A stretch of DNA of 64,000 nucleotides, from positions 1 through 64,000 of the forward strand of contig CAMZHX010000004.1 in NCBI GenBank assembly GCA_947307055.1. Direction: 5' to 3'. Within the stretch, counting starts at the first letter, position 1, and the number at the start of each line of letters is the position of its first letter. The notes below the pieces were generated by a model. It saw only the letters and a list, made by a program, of their open reading frames with translations, searched no databases and was not told the DNA's origin. Shown here piece after piece: positions 44,242 through 55,257 of this stretch. The stretch is from an uncultured Selenomonadales bacterium (GTDB lineage Bacteria > Bacillota > Negativicutes > Selenomonadales > Selenomonadaceae). A program made the translations under genes and the position numbers.

Positions 44242-46608
44242 CTATTTTATGGTGACGAGCGTCGCGCCGGTGCCGCCTTCGTCCTGGTCGGCGAATTGGA
44301 AATTGGCAACGGAATTATTGCCGCGCAGGAAATTATGAACGCCGATTCTCAACGCGCCGGTGCCCTTGCCGTGAATTATCAAAACCTGCTTGAGACCGGA
44401 AAGTTGCGCGTCGTCAATAAATTTGCCGCAAATTTGCTCAGCTTCGTCGACGGTCATGCCGCGAATATCCAAACTGCGCGTGGCGGTCGAAGTTTTCTGC
44501 AAAAGTCCGAGCGAACCGCGATTTTGATTGGCGGGCGGTGAAAAATTTTCTTGAGAATTGTGACTGACGAATCGGCAAGCGGAAATTTTAACGGTGGTGC
44601 GCATCGCGCCGATTTGCACGCTCAAAGAATCGTCGTCGATAGCAAGGACGGTGCCTTTTTGGTCGAGCGGCTTGATATAAACAGTGTCGCCGACGGCGAG
44701 ATTTTCTATTTTAATGCGGGTGCCGACGAATTTATCAGCGATAATTCCAGTAGCGGAATCGATTTCGGACTGGCGGATTTTGTCGCGGGATTGCTGAATT
44801 ACTTGCTGGCGGCGTTTAATGCCCGCGTCGTTGAATTGTTCTTTGAGCGCGGCGATAATTTCTTCTGCCTCGCGCTTAGTCTCGCGAATCATGGCGGCGG
44901 ATTTTTCCTTAGCCTTGCGAATAATTTCGCCCTTATTTTTAGCGATTTCGTCGCGCATTTCGGCTATTTTCTTTTCATTTTTAGCGATTTGGAGTTGTTT
45001 TTCAGTGATTTCGGCGTTTTTTTGTTCAAAAATCATGCGTTGGGCTTCGAGTTCGGAAATAATCTTTTCAAAATTGGCGTGGTCAGCGGTTATGAGCTGT
45101 TTAGCGCGAAGAATCAGACTTTGAGGCAAACCGAGCCTTTGACTTATGGAAAAAGCGTTACTTGCGCCTGGAATGCCGATTAAAAGGCGATAAGTGGGGC
45201 GCAGAGTGTCGGAATTGAATTCGACGCAAGCATTTTCGATTTTTTCGGTCGAGTAAGCGAAAGTTTTCAGCTCGGAATAGTGAGTAGTGGCGATAGTCGC
45301 CGCGCCGATTTGCAAAAGTCGTTCGAGAATGGACATAGCTAGGGCTGCGCCTTCGTCAGGGTCGGTACCTGCGCCGATTTCGTCGAGCAAAACCAAATCA
45401 TTTGGGGTTACTTCGTCCAAAATCGCGACAATTTTCTTCATATGGGCGGAAAAAGTCGATAAACTCTGCTCGATTGACTGTTCGTCGCCAATATCGGCAA
45501 AAATATTGGTAAAAACGGCGATTTTGGAGCCGAAAGCGGCAGGAATATACAATCCGGACTGCGTCATAAGGGCTAAAAGCCCCAAAGTTTTCATGGAAAC
45601 GGTTTTTCCGCCGGTATTTGGGCCGGTGACGAGCAACATAGAAAAATTTTCGCCGATTTTAATATCAATGGGGATAACGGCGTTAGAATCGATTAGCGGG
45701 TGTCGCGCGGCTTTTAAATCGGTAAATTTATCTAAAATTGGCTCTGTAGCGTTCAAATCGCGAGCAAATTTGGCTTTTGCGAAGACTAAATCAATTTCTG
45801 CGAGAATTTTTACGTTATTTGATAGGGAATCGAGATTTTTACGGACGGAATCGCTTAAAAAGCGCAAAATCCTAGCGATTTCGTGACGTTCGGCGGCTTC
45901 AAGCTCTTTGACGGTGTTATTTAAGTTCACAACTGACATTGGCTCTATAAAAACGGTGGCACCGGTGGCGGATTGGTCGTGAACAATGCCTGCGAATTGC
46001 GATTTATACTCCAATTTGACGGGCAAAACGTATCTATCGCCGCGCATGGTAACGATAGCGTCTTGAAAGAATTTTTGCTTGCTAGAATCGTGCAGGATGT
46101 TAAAAATTTCGGTTTTGATACGATTTTGGGCGGATTTTAGGTCGCGACGGATATTTTTTAGCTCTTGAGAGGCGGAATCGCGAATATTTCCGTGTTCATC
46201 GACGGAATTATCGAGTAAACGTTCGAGATTGCCTAAAATTTCGAGTTGAGAGGCTTGAAATTTCAATTTAGGCGCGTCGATTTGAATTTCCTTGAAAAAA
46301 GCTTTAACTTGGCGCATGGTATACATAGTGGAGAGGATATTTAAGAAATCTTCGGCATCGGCGACGCTTCCGAGCTTAATTTTCCTAAAAACGTCGCGAA
46401 CGTCGCGAAAACCGCCTAAAGGAGGCGAATTTAGAGCAAAAATCTTAACAGCTTCGGTTGTGAGGGAAATATTTTCTTTAACGGCGTCGAAATCGCTACT
46501 TGGCTCGATTTTTTCGGCTAATTCCTTTCCGAAATTGCTTGTGGCGCAATTTTTTAAGCGCGAAAGAATTTTATCGAACTCAAGCGTTTTAAAAGAGTTT
46601 TTTAGCAT
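44242..46608 (-). CDS. mutS2: Endonuclease MutS2
   Basis: 788 residues. MutS-type ATPase core with Walker A GPNTGGKTVSMKT, Walker B LVLLDEIGAGTDPDEG and the ATIATTHYSELK switch, a long coiled coil (about 520-610) and a C-terminal Smr nuclease domain (SLDIRGMTVDEAEQ to HGKGTGALRIG). It suppresses recombination and acts on stalled ribosomes in Firmicutes. AAAGGGTGATTCA precedes the ATG. Convergent with the cyd operon with no terminator between. Confidence 0.94.
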   Translation of the reverse strand: MLKNSFKTLEFDKILSRLKNCATSNFGKELAEKIEPSSDFDAVKENISLTTEAVKIFALNSPPLGGFRDVRDVFRKIKLGSVADAEDFLNILSTMYTMRQVKAFFKEIQIDAPKLKFQASQLEILGNLERLLDNSVDEHGNIRDSASQELKNIRRDLKSAQNRIKTEIFNILHDSSKQKFFQDAIVTMRGDRYVLPVKLEYKSQFAGIVHDQSATGATVFIEPMSVVNLNNTVKELEAAERHEIARILRFLSDSVRKNLDSLSNNVKILAEIDLVFAKAKFARDLNATEPILDKFTDLKAARHPLIDSNAVIPIDIKIGENFSMLLVTGPNTGGKTVSMKTLGLLALMTQSGLYIPAAFGSKIAVFTNIFADIGDEQSIEQSLSTFSAHMKKIVAILDEVTPNDLVLLDEIGAGTDPDEGAALAMSILERLLQIGAATIATTHYSELKTFAYSTEKIENACVEFNSDTLRPTYRLLIGIPGASNAFSISQRLGLPQSLILRAKQLITADHANFEKIISELEAQRMIFEQKNAEITEKQLQIAKNEKKIAEMRDEIAKNKGEIIRKAKEKSAAMIRETKREAEEIIAALKEQFNDAGIKRRQQVIQQSRDKIRQSEIDSATGIIADKFVGTRIKIENLAVGDTVYIKPLDQKGTVLAIDDDSLSVQIGAMRTTVKISACRFVSHNSQENFSPPANQNRGSLGLLQKTSTATRSLDIRGMTVDEAEQICGKFIDDAQLSGLKQVLIIHGKGTGALRIGVHNFLRGNNSVANFQFADQDEGGTGATLVTIK

Positions 46609-46752
46609 TGAATCACCCTTTCGAGGAGTTTTTTCCGATTTTAATTGACTTTAGGCGGCGCGTCAAATATATTGACGAAAATGACTTTACGGGGCTTTAT
46701 GCTTTAAACTTCGCAAAAATTTTATCTGTAATTAAGTGCGGCAGATTTTTTG

Positions 46753-46761
46753 TGCTATAAT
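46753..46761 (+). promoter_or_regulatory. Extended -10 promoter of the first GGDEF gene
   Basis: TGTGC-TATAAT with a perfect -10 at 46756-46761 and TG two bases upstream of it; no clear -35. Confidence 0.55.
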
Positions 46762-46793
46762 CTGAAGAAAATTTGATTAAGGAAGCGCGTAGG

Positions 46794-48743
46794 GTGACAA
46801 TCGGGAAATTTATTTTGATTTGTATTGCGGCTTTGCTTTTGAACTTAATCGGCGCGTCAATCGTGGAAATTTTCAACTTGCCGTTGTACTTGGACACGAG
46901 CGGAACAATTTTTATCGCCGCGCTTGGGGGGTATGTGCCTGGAATTGCGGTTGGGTTCTTCACGAATCTTTTCAAAGCAATTTTCGATTCGTCGGAAATG
47001 TATTATTGCACGGTCAGCATAATGATTGCGATTTTTGCGGCGTACTTTGCGCGGAAAAATTTTTTCAATCATATCGGCAAAGTTTTGATTCTGATACCGT
47101 TCTTGACGCTTTTATCGGGGACATTCGACCTGCTGATAGAAAATTTTTTGCACGCGACGGATTTTATCAAAGCGATGACGGAATTTGAATTGAGCTTCTC
47201 GGAAAATTTGCGTAATGAACTAATCGACAAAACATTTTCAATCTTGCTGGCGTTTTTTATGTTGAAGTTGACGCCGACAAAAATAAAACGTACCATAAAA
47301 TTAGTCGGGCGCAGTCAAGCACCGCTATCAGACGAAATGAAACGCGCTATGAACGAGAAAAATTATTTATCGTCGTCATTGCGCACCAAAATGCTTTTGA
47401 TATTGATGATGAGTTCGCTTTTGGTATCGTTCTCAATCGCGCTGATAAGTTATCTACTTTTCAAGGACACGGCAACCGAAGACCGGATAAAAACTGTCGA
47501 CGGCATGGTTACAGTTGTCGTGGGCATGATTGACCCTGCGCGGGTCGACGACTACATAAAATACGGGCGCGAGGCTCAAGGCTACAAAGAGACCGAGGAA
47601 AAACTTTACACGATTAAAAATAGCGCGGTCGATGCGAAATATCTTTACGTTTACAGGATTATGGCGGACGGCTACCACGTTGTTTTTGATTTGAATACGG
47701 CAATGTTCGAGGGCGATAGAGCTGGCGAGATTGTCCCGTTCGATGAAAGCATTTTGAAATATCGCGACGATTTGATTGCGGGCAGACCGATTCCGCCGAT
47801 AATTTCCGACGACGAATACGGCTACCTTCTGACGATGTACAAGCCGATTTACGACGCGGCGGGCAAATGTCAATGTTATGCGGCGGTTGATTTTTCTATG
47901 GACGCGCTACCCGAATATACCAGAATTTTTATTATCAAGTTACTGATACTATTCGCGGGCTGTTTCATATTTATTTTGGCGGTGGGCTTGGCATTCGTCG
48001 AGAACAATATAATTTTGCCGGTCAACACAATGGCTTACTGCGCGAAAAATTTTGCTTACGACAGCGAGGCGGCTCGCGAAAAGAACATTGAGAGCATAAA
48101 AAGTTTGAGAATCAAGACCGGCGACGAAATAGAAAATTTATACGCCGCGCTGATTCGGACGACCGAAAATCTTTTGAACTACCTAAAATATTTGCAACGC
48201 GCGAAAGGTCAAGTCGCTGACATGCAGGTAAAATTTTTGGCTATGGACGAGATTGCGCACAAGGACGCTATGACCGGCGTAAAAAATAAAACTGCCTACG
48301 AAGAGGCAACCGATTTGCTCGACAAGAAAATTTTATCGGGGCACGCGCAATTTTGCATTGTCATGGTCGACGTGAACTTTCTAAAGCGCGTCAACGATAC
48401 CTACGGGCACGAGCGCGGCAACGAATATCTTATCAACGCTTGCAAATTGACTTGCGGCGTCTTCGGCAAGGAAAATGTTTATCGGGTTGGCGGTGATGAA
48501 TTCGTCGTGATAATCGAGGGCGAAAAGGTTTCCCTATGCAAATATTTTGTCGCGCAGTTCAAAGCGGAAATGGAGCTTAAATCTTCCAGCCTGTCGCTTA
48601 AGCCTTGGGAAAAAATTTCTGCGGCAATCGGCATGGCGATTTACAATCCCGTTCACGATAAAAATTCCGACGAAGTTTTCAAGCGCGCCGATTCCGATAT
48701 GTACGCCAATAAACTTGCAATGAAAGCCGCAAGGACTGATTGA
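46794..48743 (+). CDS. Membrane diguanylate cyclase (GGDEF) with ECF-S-like N-terminus
   Basis: 649 residues from GTG 46794 (AAGGAAG upstream; TTG 46773 is less likely). An N-terminal block of about five membrane segments with LPLYLDTSGTIFIAALGGY resembles ECF-transporter S components or a MASE sensor; then a periplasmic sensor segment between two more membrane segments (about 205-380); a HAMP-like linker and a GGDEF domain with the intact signature at about 566-570 (VGGDEFVVI). No RxxD inhibitory site is seen before it. It makes c-di-GMP from GTP. Followed by a paralog 1 nt later. Confidence 0.9.
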   Translation: MTIGKFILICIAALLLNLIGASIVEIFNLPLYLDTSGTIFIAALGGYVPGIAVGFFTNLFKAIFDSSEMYYCTVSIMIAIFAAYFARKNFFNHIGKVLILIPFLTLLSGTFDLLIENFLHATDFIKAMTEFELSFSENLRNELIDKTFSILLAFFMLKLTPTKIKRTIKLVGRSQAPLSDEMKRAMNEKNYLSSSLRTKMLLILMMSSLLVSFSIALISYLLFKDTATEDRIKTVDGMVTVVVGMIDPARVDDYIKYGREAQGYKETEEKLYTIKNSAVDAKYLYVYRIMADGYHVVFDLNTAMFEGDRAGEIVPFDESILKYRDDLIAGRPIPPIISDDEYGYLLTMYKPIYDAAGKCQCYAAVDFSMDALPEYTRIFIIKLLILFAGCFIFILAVGLAFVENNIILPVNTMAYCAKNFAYDSEAAREKNIESIKSLRIKTGDEIENLYAALIRTTENLLNYLKYLQRAKGQVADMQVKFLAMDEIAHKDAMTGVKNKTAYEEATDLLDKKILSGHAQFCIVMVDVNFLKRVNDTYGHERGNEYLINACKLTCGVFGKENVYRVGGDEFVVIIEGEKVSLCKYFVAQFKAEMELKSSSLSLKPWEKISAAIGMAIYNPVHDKNSDEVFKRADSDMYANKLAMKAARTD

Positions 48744-48744
48744 A

Positions 48745-50517
48745 ATGATAAAAGGCAAACCGTCACCAATTTTTATATGCGTCGCGGCAATCGCTTTGAA
48801 CTTGTGCGGGGCATTCGTCGCGAGAAGTTTTGAGTTGCCGCTGTTCCTTGATACGGTCGGGACAATTTTTATCGCGATGATGAGCGGCTACGTACCGGGC
48901 GTAGTCGTCGGCTTCACGACGCATTTTCTAACATCATTCGTCGACGAAGAGGAAATGTATTATTGCTCGGTGAGTATCTTTATCGCGATAGCCACGACAT
49001 TTTTAGCGCGGCGCGGCTGGTTCCGGAAATTTTTTAAGGCGTTAGCGGTAATCCCTGCGCTTGCGTTGATAGCGACGATTTTAAGCGAAGTTATCGGGAA
49101 ATTTTTATTCTGCACGGGCGTCGTCCAAGCGTTGAGCGAAATTCAAATACACTTCGCGATAAATTTCCTGCAAGAACTCGCCGACAAAGGGTTGAGCGTA
49201 ATTGCGGCATTTCTCCTGGTGAAGTTCGTTCCGGCGTCGATAAAAGATACCTTCAGCATTTTTGGGAAAAGACAAGCTCCGCTGACCGCCGAACTGCGTA
49301 GCGCGGTTTACGAGCGCAAATGCCCAAAGTCATCGCTACGAACGAGAATCCTTTTGATATTGATGTTGAGTTCGCTATTTATTGCGGCGTCGATTGCGTC
49401 AATCAGCTACAGGATTTTCGAGCAGGCCGCAACGAATGTTCAAATCAAAATCGCGGACGGCTTAGCAACGATTGCCGCGAATCAAATTGCCGACAATTTC
49501 AATGACGTTGATAAAAAATTCGCCGCCATTAAGGATAGCAACTCCGACGTTAAAAATTTGCGCGTCGAAAAATTTCTGCCCGACAATGTGATTGCTGACA
49601 CGGCGATAATTTCCGGCGACTTGTTGACGCTGTACAAACCTGTTCGCGACCGCGCAGGTCAAATTCAATATTACGTCGCGATTGAACTGAGCATGGATTT
49701 GATTTCGGATTACGGCAGGACTTTTACAGCTAAGGTGCTTGCGCTATTTTCGGGTTGCTTTGTATTCGTTTTCGTTATCGGGTTGCGTTTCGTCGAGAAC
49801 AATATTGTTTTGCCGGTGAACACGATGGACTATTGCACGCGGAATTTTGTTTACGACAGCGAAGAATTTTGCGCGCAAAGTTTGGAGAAGCTCAAGCGGT
49901 TGAAGATTCACACGGGCGACGAGATAGAAAATTTATATCACGCGCTGTTGAAGACGACGCAAGATGCCATAGATTATTTTGAAAAGTTGCGGCGGGCGAA
50001 AAAGCAAGTCGCTAAAATGAACGAGTTGGCGCATAAAGATTCGTTGACCGGTCTAAAAAATAAAGCCGCCTACGACGAGACGACCGCTAAGCTTGACAAG
50101 AAAATTTCCTACGACGACGCGCAATTTTGTATCGTGATGATTGACGTGAACTTTTTAAAGCGCGTCAATGATACTTACGGGCACGAGCGCGGTAATAATT
50201 ATCTCGTGAACGCCGCTAAGTTGATTTGCTCGGTTTTCGGCGAGGAGCATGTTTACAGGATTGGCGGCGATGAATTCGTCGTGGTGATTGAGGGCGAGAA
50301 GGTCTCTTTGTGCAAATATTTCGTTGAGCAATTCAGAGCGGAGATGGCGCGGAAGAATGCTAACAACTTGCTTGAGCCGTGGGAAAAGATTTCTGCGGCG
50401 GCGGGCATAGCATTTTACAAAGCGGGCGTCGACAAAACTTCCGACGAAGTTTTCAAACGCGCCGATAAGGAAATGTACGCCAATAAAATTGCTATGAAGG
50501 CAAACCGAACCGCTTAA
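48745..50517 (+). CDS. Membrane diguanylate cyclase (GGDEF), tandem paralog
   Basis: 590 residues. Same layout as its upstream neighbour: LPLFLDTVGTIFIAMMSGY in the membrane block, a shorter extracytoplasmic sensor segment (about 60 residues fewer), and a GGDEF domain with the signature at about 507-511 (IGGDEFVVV). No RxxD inhibitory site. ATG begins 1 nt after the previous stop, so the pair is translated from one message. Two enzymes with divergent sensor segments suggest detection of different signals feeding one c-di-GMP pool; the flagellar genes nearby are a possible target. Confidence 0.9.
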   Translation: MIKGKPSPIFICVAAIALNLCGAFVARSFELPLFLDTVGTIFIAMMSGYVPGVVVGFTTHFLTSFVDEEEMYYCSVSIFIAIATTFLARRGWFRKFFKALAVIPALALIATILSEVIGKFLFCTGVVQALSEIQIHFAINFLQELADKGLSVIAAFLLVKFVPASIKDTFSIFGKRQAPLTAELRSAVYERKCPKSSLRTRILLILMLSSLFIAASIASISYRIFEQAATNVQIKIADGLATIAANQIADNFNDVDKKFAAIKDSNSDVKNLRVEKFLPDNVIADTAIISGDLLTLYKPVRDRAGQIQYYVAIELSMDLISDYGRTFTAKVLALFSGCFVFVFVIGLRFVENNIVLPVNTMDYCTRNFVYDSEEFCAQSLEKLKRLKIHTGDEIENLYHALLKTTQDAIDYFEKLRRAKKQVAKMNELAHKDSLTGLKNKAAYDETTAKLDKKISYDDAQFCIVMIDVNFLKRVNDTYGHERGNNYLVNAAKLICSVFGEEHVYRIGGDEFVVVIEGEKVSLCKYFVEQFRAEMARKNANNLLEPWEKISAAAGIAFYKAGVDKTSDEVFKRADKEMYANKIAMKANRTA

Positions 50518-50522
50518 AATTT

Positions 50523-52510
<1,988 letters not shown>

Positions 52511-52514
<4 letters not shown>

Positions 52515-53281
52515 TCCGCTGAAATGATTTTGGTGCCGAGCTTTTCTGCGGCAGTCGTGAGGGCGTCGGGAAGTTTCGTTTCGGTTACAATTCCGTCGAC
52601 CTTATCGAGCGTCGCGAAACTATATGTGCTTTCGACGCCGATTTTGCGCGACTCGGCTATTATAAAATTTTTCTTGCTGATGTCAATCATATGCGCCTTG
52701 TGAATGCCGCCGGCAGTATCTCGCGACGTTAGCGAATTTCTTTTGATTTCCACGCCGAACGCGCCGATAAATGAAACGTCCGGGCGGAACCTCAAAATGA
52801 ATTCCAAATTGAGCGCGTCCGAAAAACCGTCGCGGCTCTGATTGATTTGCCCGCCCGCGAAGAATAAATTTATCTTCGGGTTGCGAGCCAACATAACTAG
52901 TACGTCAACCATATTCGTTAGGATTTTGTAGGGCGTCTCGGATTTTTCCAGAATCTGCGCAATGGCAATGCTTATCGTGGAGATGTCGAGGAAAATTAAA
53001 TCTTGTGGTTGCATGAGGCGGACGGCGGTCGCCGCGATTTTGCGTTTTGCTTCCACGTCAGAAATCCTGCGCCTATTGGCTTCTGTCATCTGCAATTTCT
53101 CTTCTATCGTCACTGCTCCGCCGTAAGTCCTTTTCAACTTCCCGTCCAATTCCAGCGAGCTCAAATCTTTGCGAATTGAATCTTCCGTCACACCGAAAAT
53201 TTCTGCTAGTTCTTTTACTAAAACTTTTCCGTCGCGCTCCAACATTTCCAAAATCTTTGCTTGTCTCTCTTCCATAAACAT
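52511..53281 (-). CDS. DeoR-family transcriptional regulator
   Basis: 256 residues. N-terminal DeoR helix-turn-helix ([25 protein letters not shown], about 18-43, then LKRTYGGAV) and a C-terminal sugar-phosphate-sensing domain (SEDPV-like region here reading [17 protein letters not shown]). AGGAAGTGA precedes the start; ATG at 53281 or the in-frame ATG at 53275 are both possible. It normally controls sugar uptake or catabolism genes, but here it is coupled to uvrB. The actual target is unknown. Confidence 0.88.
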
Positions 53282-53369
53282 TTTCGGTCACTTCCTTTTT
53301 TAGTTATTATTTGTAGATTGATATTTTACAACAAAGCCGCTACGTTAGACAAGAAATTTTCTTTAAGCC

Positions 53370-53398
53370 CTGAAATCGATTTTGGAATATGCTATAAT
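53370..53398 (+). promoter_or_regulatory. Sigma-A promoter of the cupin gene
   Basis: CTGAAA, 17-nt spacer, perfect TATAAT (53393-53398). Confidence 0.7.
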
Positions 53399-53443
53399 GA
53401 AAACATGTCAAAGGAATCTTAAGCTTCGAAAGGAGTATTGGAA

Positions 53444-53851
53444 ATGGAAATTAAAAATCCTAGTGTGTTTGAGGTCGGCAAGCCGTTGCCCGAACAGTTC
53501 AGCAAATATTTTATCGGGCAAGCGTATTTGAATCCGCTGACGAAAATTGGCGGCGCAATCGCTAACGTGACGTTCTCGCCCGGTTGCAGAAATAATTGGC
53601 ACATACATCACGCGGGCGGACAAATTTTGCTCGTGACGGGCGGGAGCGGTTGGTATCAGGAATGGGGCAAAGCTCCGCAAGCTCTCAAGCCCGGCGATGT
53701 CGTCAACATTGCGCCCGAAGTCAAGCATTGGCATGGTGCGGCGGCTGATTCTTGGTTTTCGCATCTCGCGGTTGAAATCCCCGCCGAAAATGCTTCCAAT
53801 GAGTGGCTCGAACCCGTCGACGATGAACAGTATTCCAAACTAAAACCTTGA
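53444..53851 (+). CDS. Cupin-domain protein
   Basis: 135 residues from ATG 53444 (AAAGGAG 8 nt upstream). A single cupin barrel with metal motif WHIHHAGGQILLVTGGSGW (His-x-His then Glu/Gln region) and the second motif LKPGDVVNIAPEVKHWHGA. Such small cupins (related to the carboxymuconolactone-decarboxylase-associated type) often sit in detoxification or sugar-modifying loci. Has its own promoter at 53370-53398. Substrate unknown. Confidence 0.85.
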   Translation: MEIKNPSVFEVGKPLPEQFSKYFIGQAYLNPLTKIGGAIANVTFSPGCRNNWHIHHAGGQILLVTGGSGWYQEWGKAPQALKPGDVVNIAPEVKHWHGAAADSWFSHLAVEIPAENASNEWLEPVDDEQYSKLKP

Positions 53852-53945
53852 CTTTTCAAGAGCGATAAGCCTTGCAGGAAATATCAATCGCCTGTCTAAT
53901 AAATACAGTTACTTTCGCTACAAAATTTTTAGGAGGTGCAACTGC

Positions 53946-54638
53946 ATGGCGGAAACAAATAAACTTGGCAAATTGATTGTAATCGAAGGCTCCGATGGTT
54001 CAGGCAAAGCGACGCAGACCAAAAAACTTTTTGACCGACTAAGCGACTTGGAAGGCAACAAAGTTAGGCGGCTCAGCTTCCCCAATTACGAGTCCGAATC
54101 GTCCGCGATTATCAGAATGTATCTGCGCGGCGACTTCGGCGGCACAGCGGAGGAAGTTAATCCCTATGCGGCGGCGACCTTCTACGCTATCGACAGATTC
54201 GCTAGCTACTTCGAGTGGAAAGATTTTTATCAGAGAGGCGGCATTGTCTTGAGCGACCGCTACGTTGAATCGAATATGGTTTATCAGGCGGCGAAGTTGG
54301 CTAAAAAGGGCGAGCGCACCAAATTTTTGACGTGGATTGAAGATTTGGAATATAATCGCTATGGCTTGCCGCGCTCCGACTTGACGATTTTTTTGGATAT
54401 GCCGCCGGAAGTTTCAGCGATTCTTCGCAAGGAACGCGGCCGCGCAGATATTCACGAGAACGACGCCGCTTACATGACTAAAATTTACGCCACTTACAAA
54501 GACCTCGCTAAAAAATTCGGTTGGAAGGTCGTCGATTGCGCCAATGGAATTCAGCCGCGCAGCACCACCGATATTCACGAAGACATTTTGCGCTTAGTTG
54601 AAAATTTGCTGATTCAAGGAGAGGACGTTATTGCTTAA
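53946..54638 (+). CDS. tmk: Thymidylate kinase
   Basis: 230 residues. P-loop EGSDGSGKATQTKKL near residue 15, a DRY-like motif (LSDRYVESNMVYQ) and LID region (RKERGRADIHEND). Phosphorylates dTMP to dTDP. AGGAGG precedes ATG. It overlaps rnmV by 8 nt. The sequence is of the longer Firmicute form with the FPNYES start of the second strand. Confidence 0.93.
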   Translation: MAETNKLGKLIVIEGSDGSGKATQTKKLFDRLSDLEGNKVRRLSFPNYESESSAIIRMYLRGDFGGTAEEVNPYAAATFYAIDRFASYFEWKDFYQRGGIVLSDRYVESNMVYQAAKLAKKGERTKFLTWIEDLEYNRYGLPRSDLTIFLDMPPEVSAILRKERGRADIHENDAAYMTKIYATYKDLAKKFGWKVVDCANGIQPRSTTDIHEDILRLVENLLIQGEDVIA

Positions 54639-55161
54639 AGAAGTTTTGATAGTCGAAGGGAAATCCGACACAGCCGCCGTTAAACGTGCAGTCGATGCCG
54701 AATGCATAGAGACGGGCGGCTTTCATTTTACTAGGAAGACTTTATCGAACATTGCGGCGGCTTACAAAAAGCGCGGGATAATCATTTTGACTGACCCCGA
54801 CTCGGCGGGCGAAAACATCAGAAATTTTTTGTCGAAGAAATTCCCGCTCGCTAAGCACGCCTACATACCCCGCGACGAGGCGACCGCTAATGACGACATA
54901 GGAGTTGAACAGGCCTCGCCCGAATCAATCAGAAAAGCTCTTAGCAAGGTCCGTACGCTCGAAATAAATCCCCGCGAAGAATTCACAGCGGCGGAAATGG
55001 TCGCGTTCAATTTGGCGGGCGGCACTGACAGTTCCAAACGACGCGACAAAATCGGCGCGGCTCTGGGCATCGGCTACGGCAACGTCAAAACTTTTGTTCG
55101 ACGGCTCAACCATTACGGCGTAACTCGCGAAGAATTTCTGAAAGCAATCGTCAATCTTTAA
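54631..55161 (+). CDS. rnmV: Ribonuclease M5 (5S rRNA maturation)
   Basis: 176 residues. TOPRIM domain with VEGKSDTAAVKRAVD (Glu) and ILTDPDSAGENIRNFL (DxD), followed by the M5-type C-terminal helical domain (GYGNVKTFVRRLNHYG). It matures 5S rRNA precursors in Firmicutes. TTG start at 54631 with AGGAGAGG upstream, overlapping tmk. Also fits a short TOPRIM nuclease, but the C-terminus supports M5. Confidence 0.88.
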   Translation: MLKEVLIVEGKSDTAAVKRAVDAECIETGGFHFTRKTLSNIAAAYKKRGIIILTDPDSAGENIRNFLSKKFPLAKHAYIPRDEATANDDIGVEQASPESIRKALSKVRTLEINPREEFTAAEMVAFNLAGGTDSSKRRDKIGAALGIGYGNVKTFVRRLNHYGVTREEFLKAIVNL

Positions 55162-55181
55162 TTCAACTATAATTTATGGTA

Positions 55182-55210
55182 TTGAAATCTCCGATATGTT
55201 GTATTAAAAT
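55182..55210 (+). promoter_or_regulatory. Sigma-A promoter of the TadG-like gene
   Basis: TTGAAA, 17-nt spacer, TAAAAT, about 48 nt before the start. Confidence 0.7.
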
Positions 55211-55257
55211 CATAAAACAACTTACTAAGAAATTTTGTATGAAAGGAGCTGGGTAAC

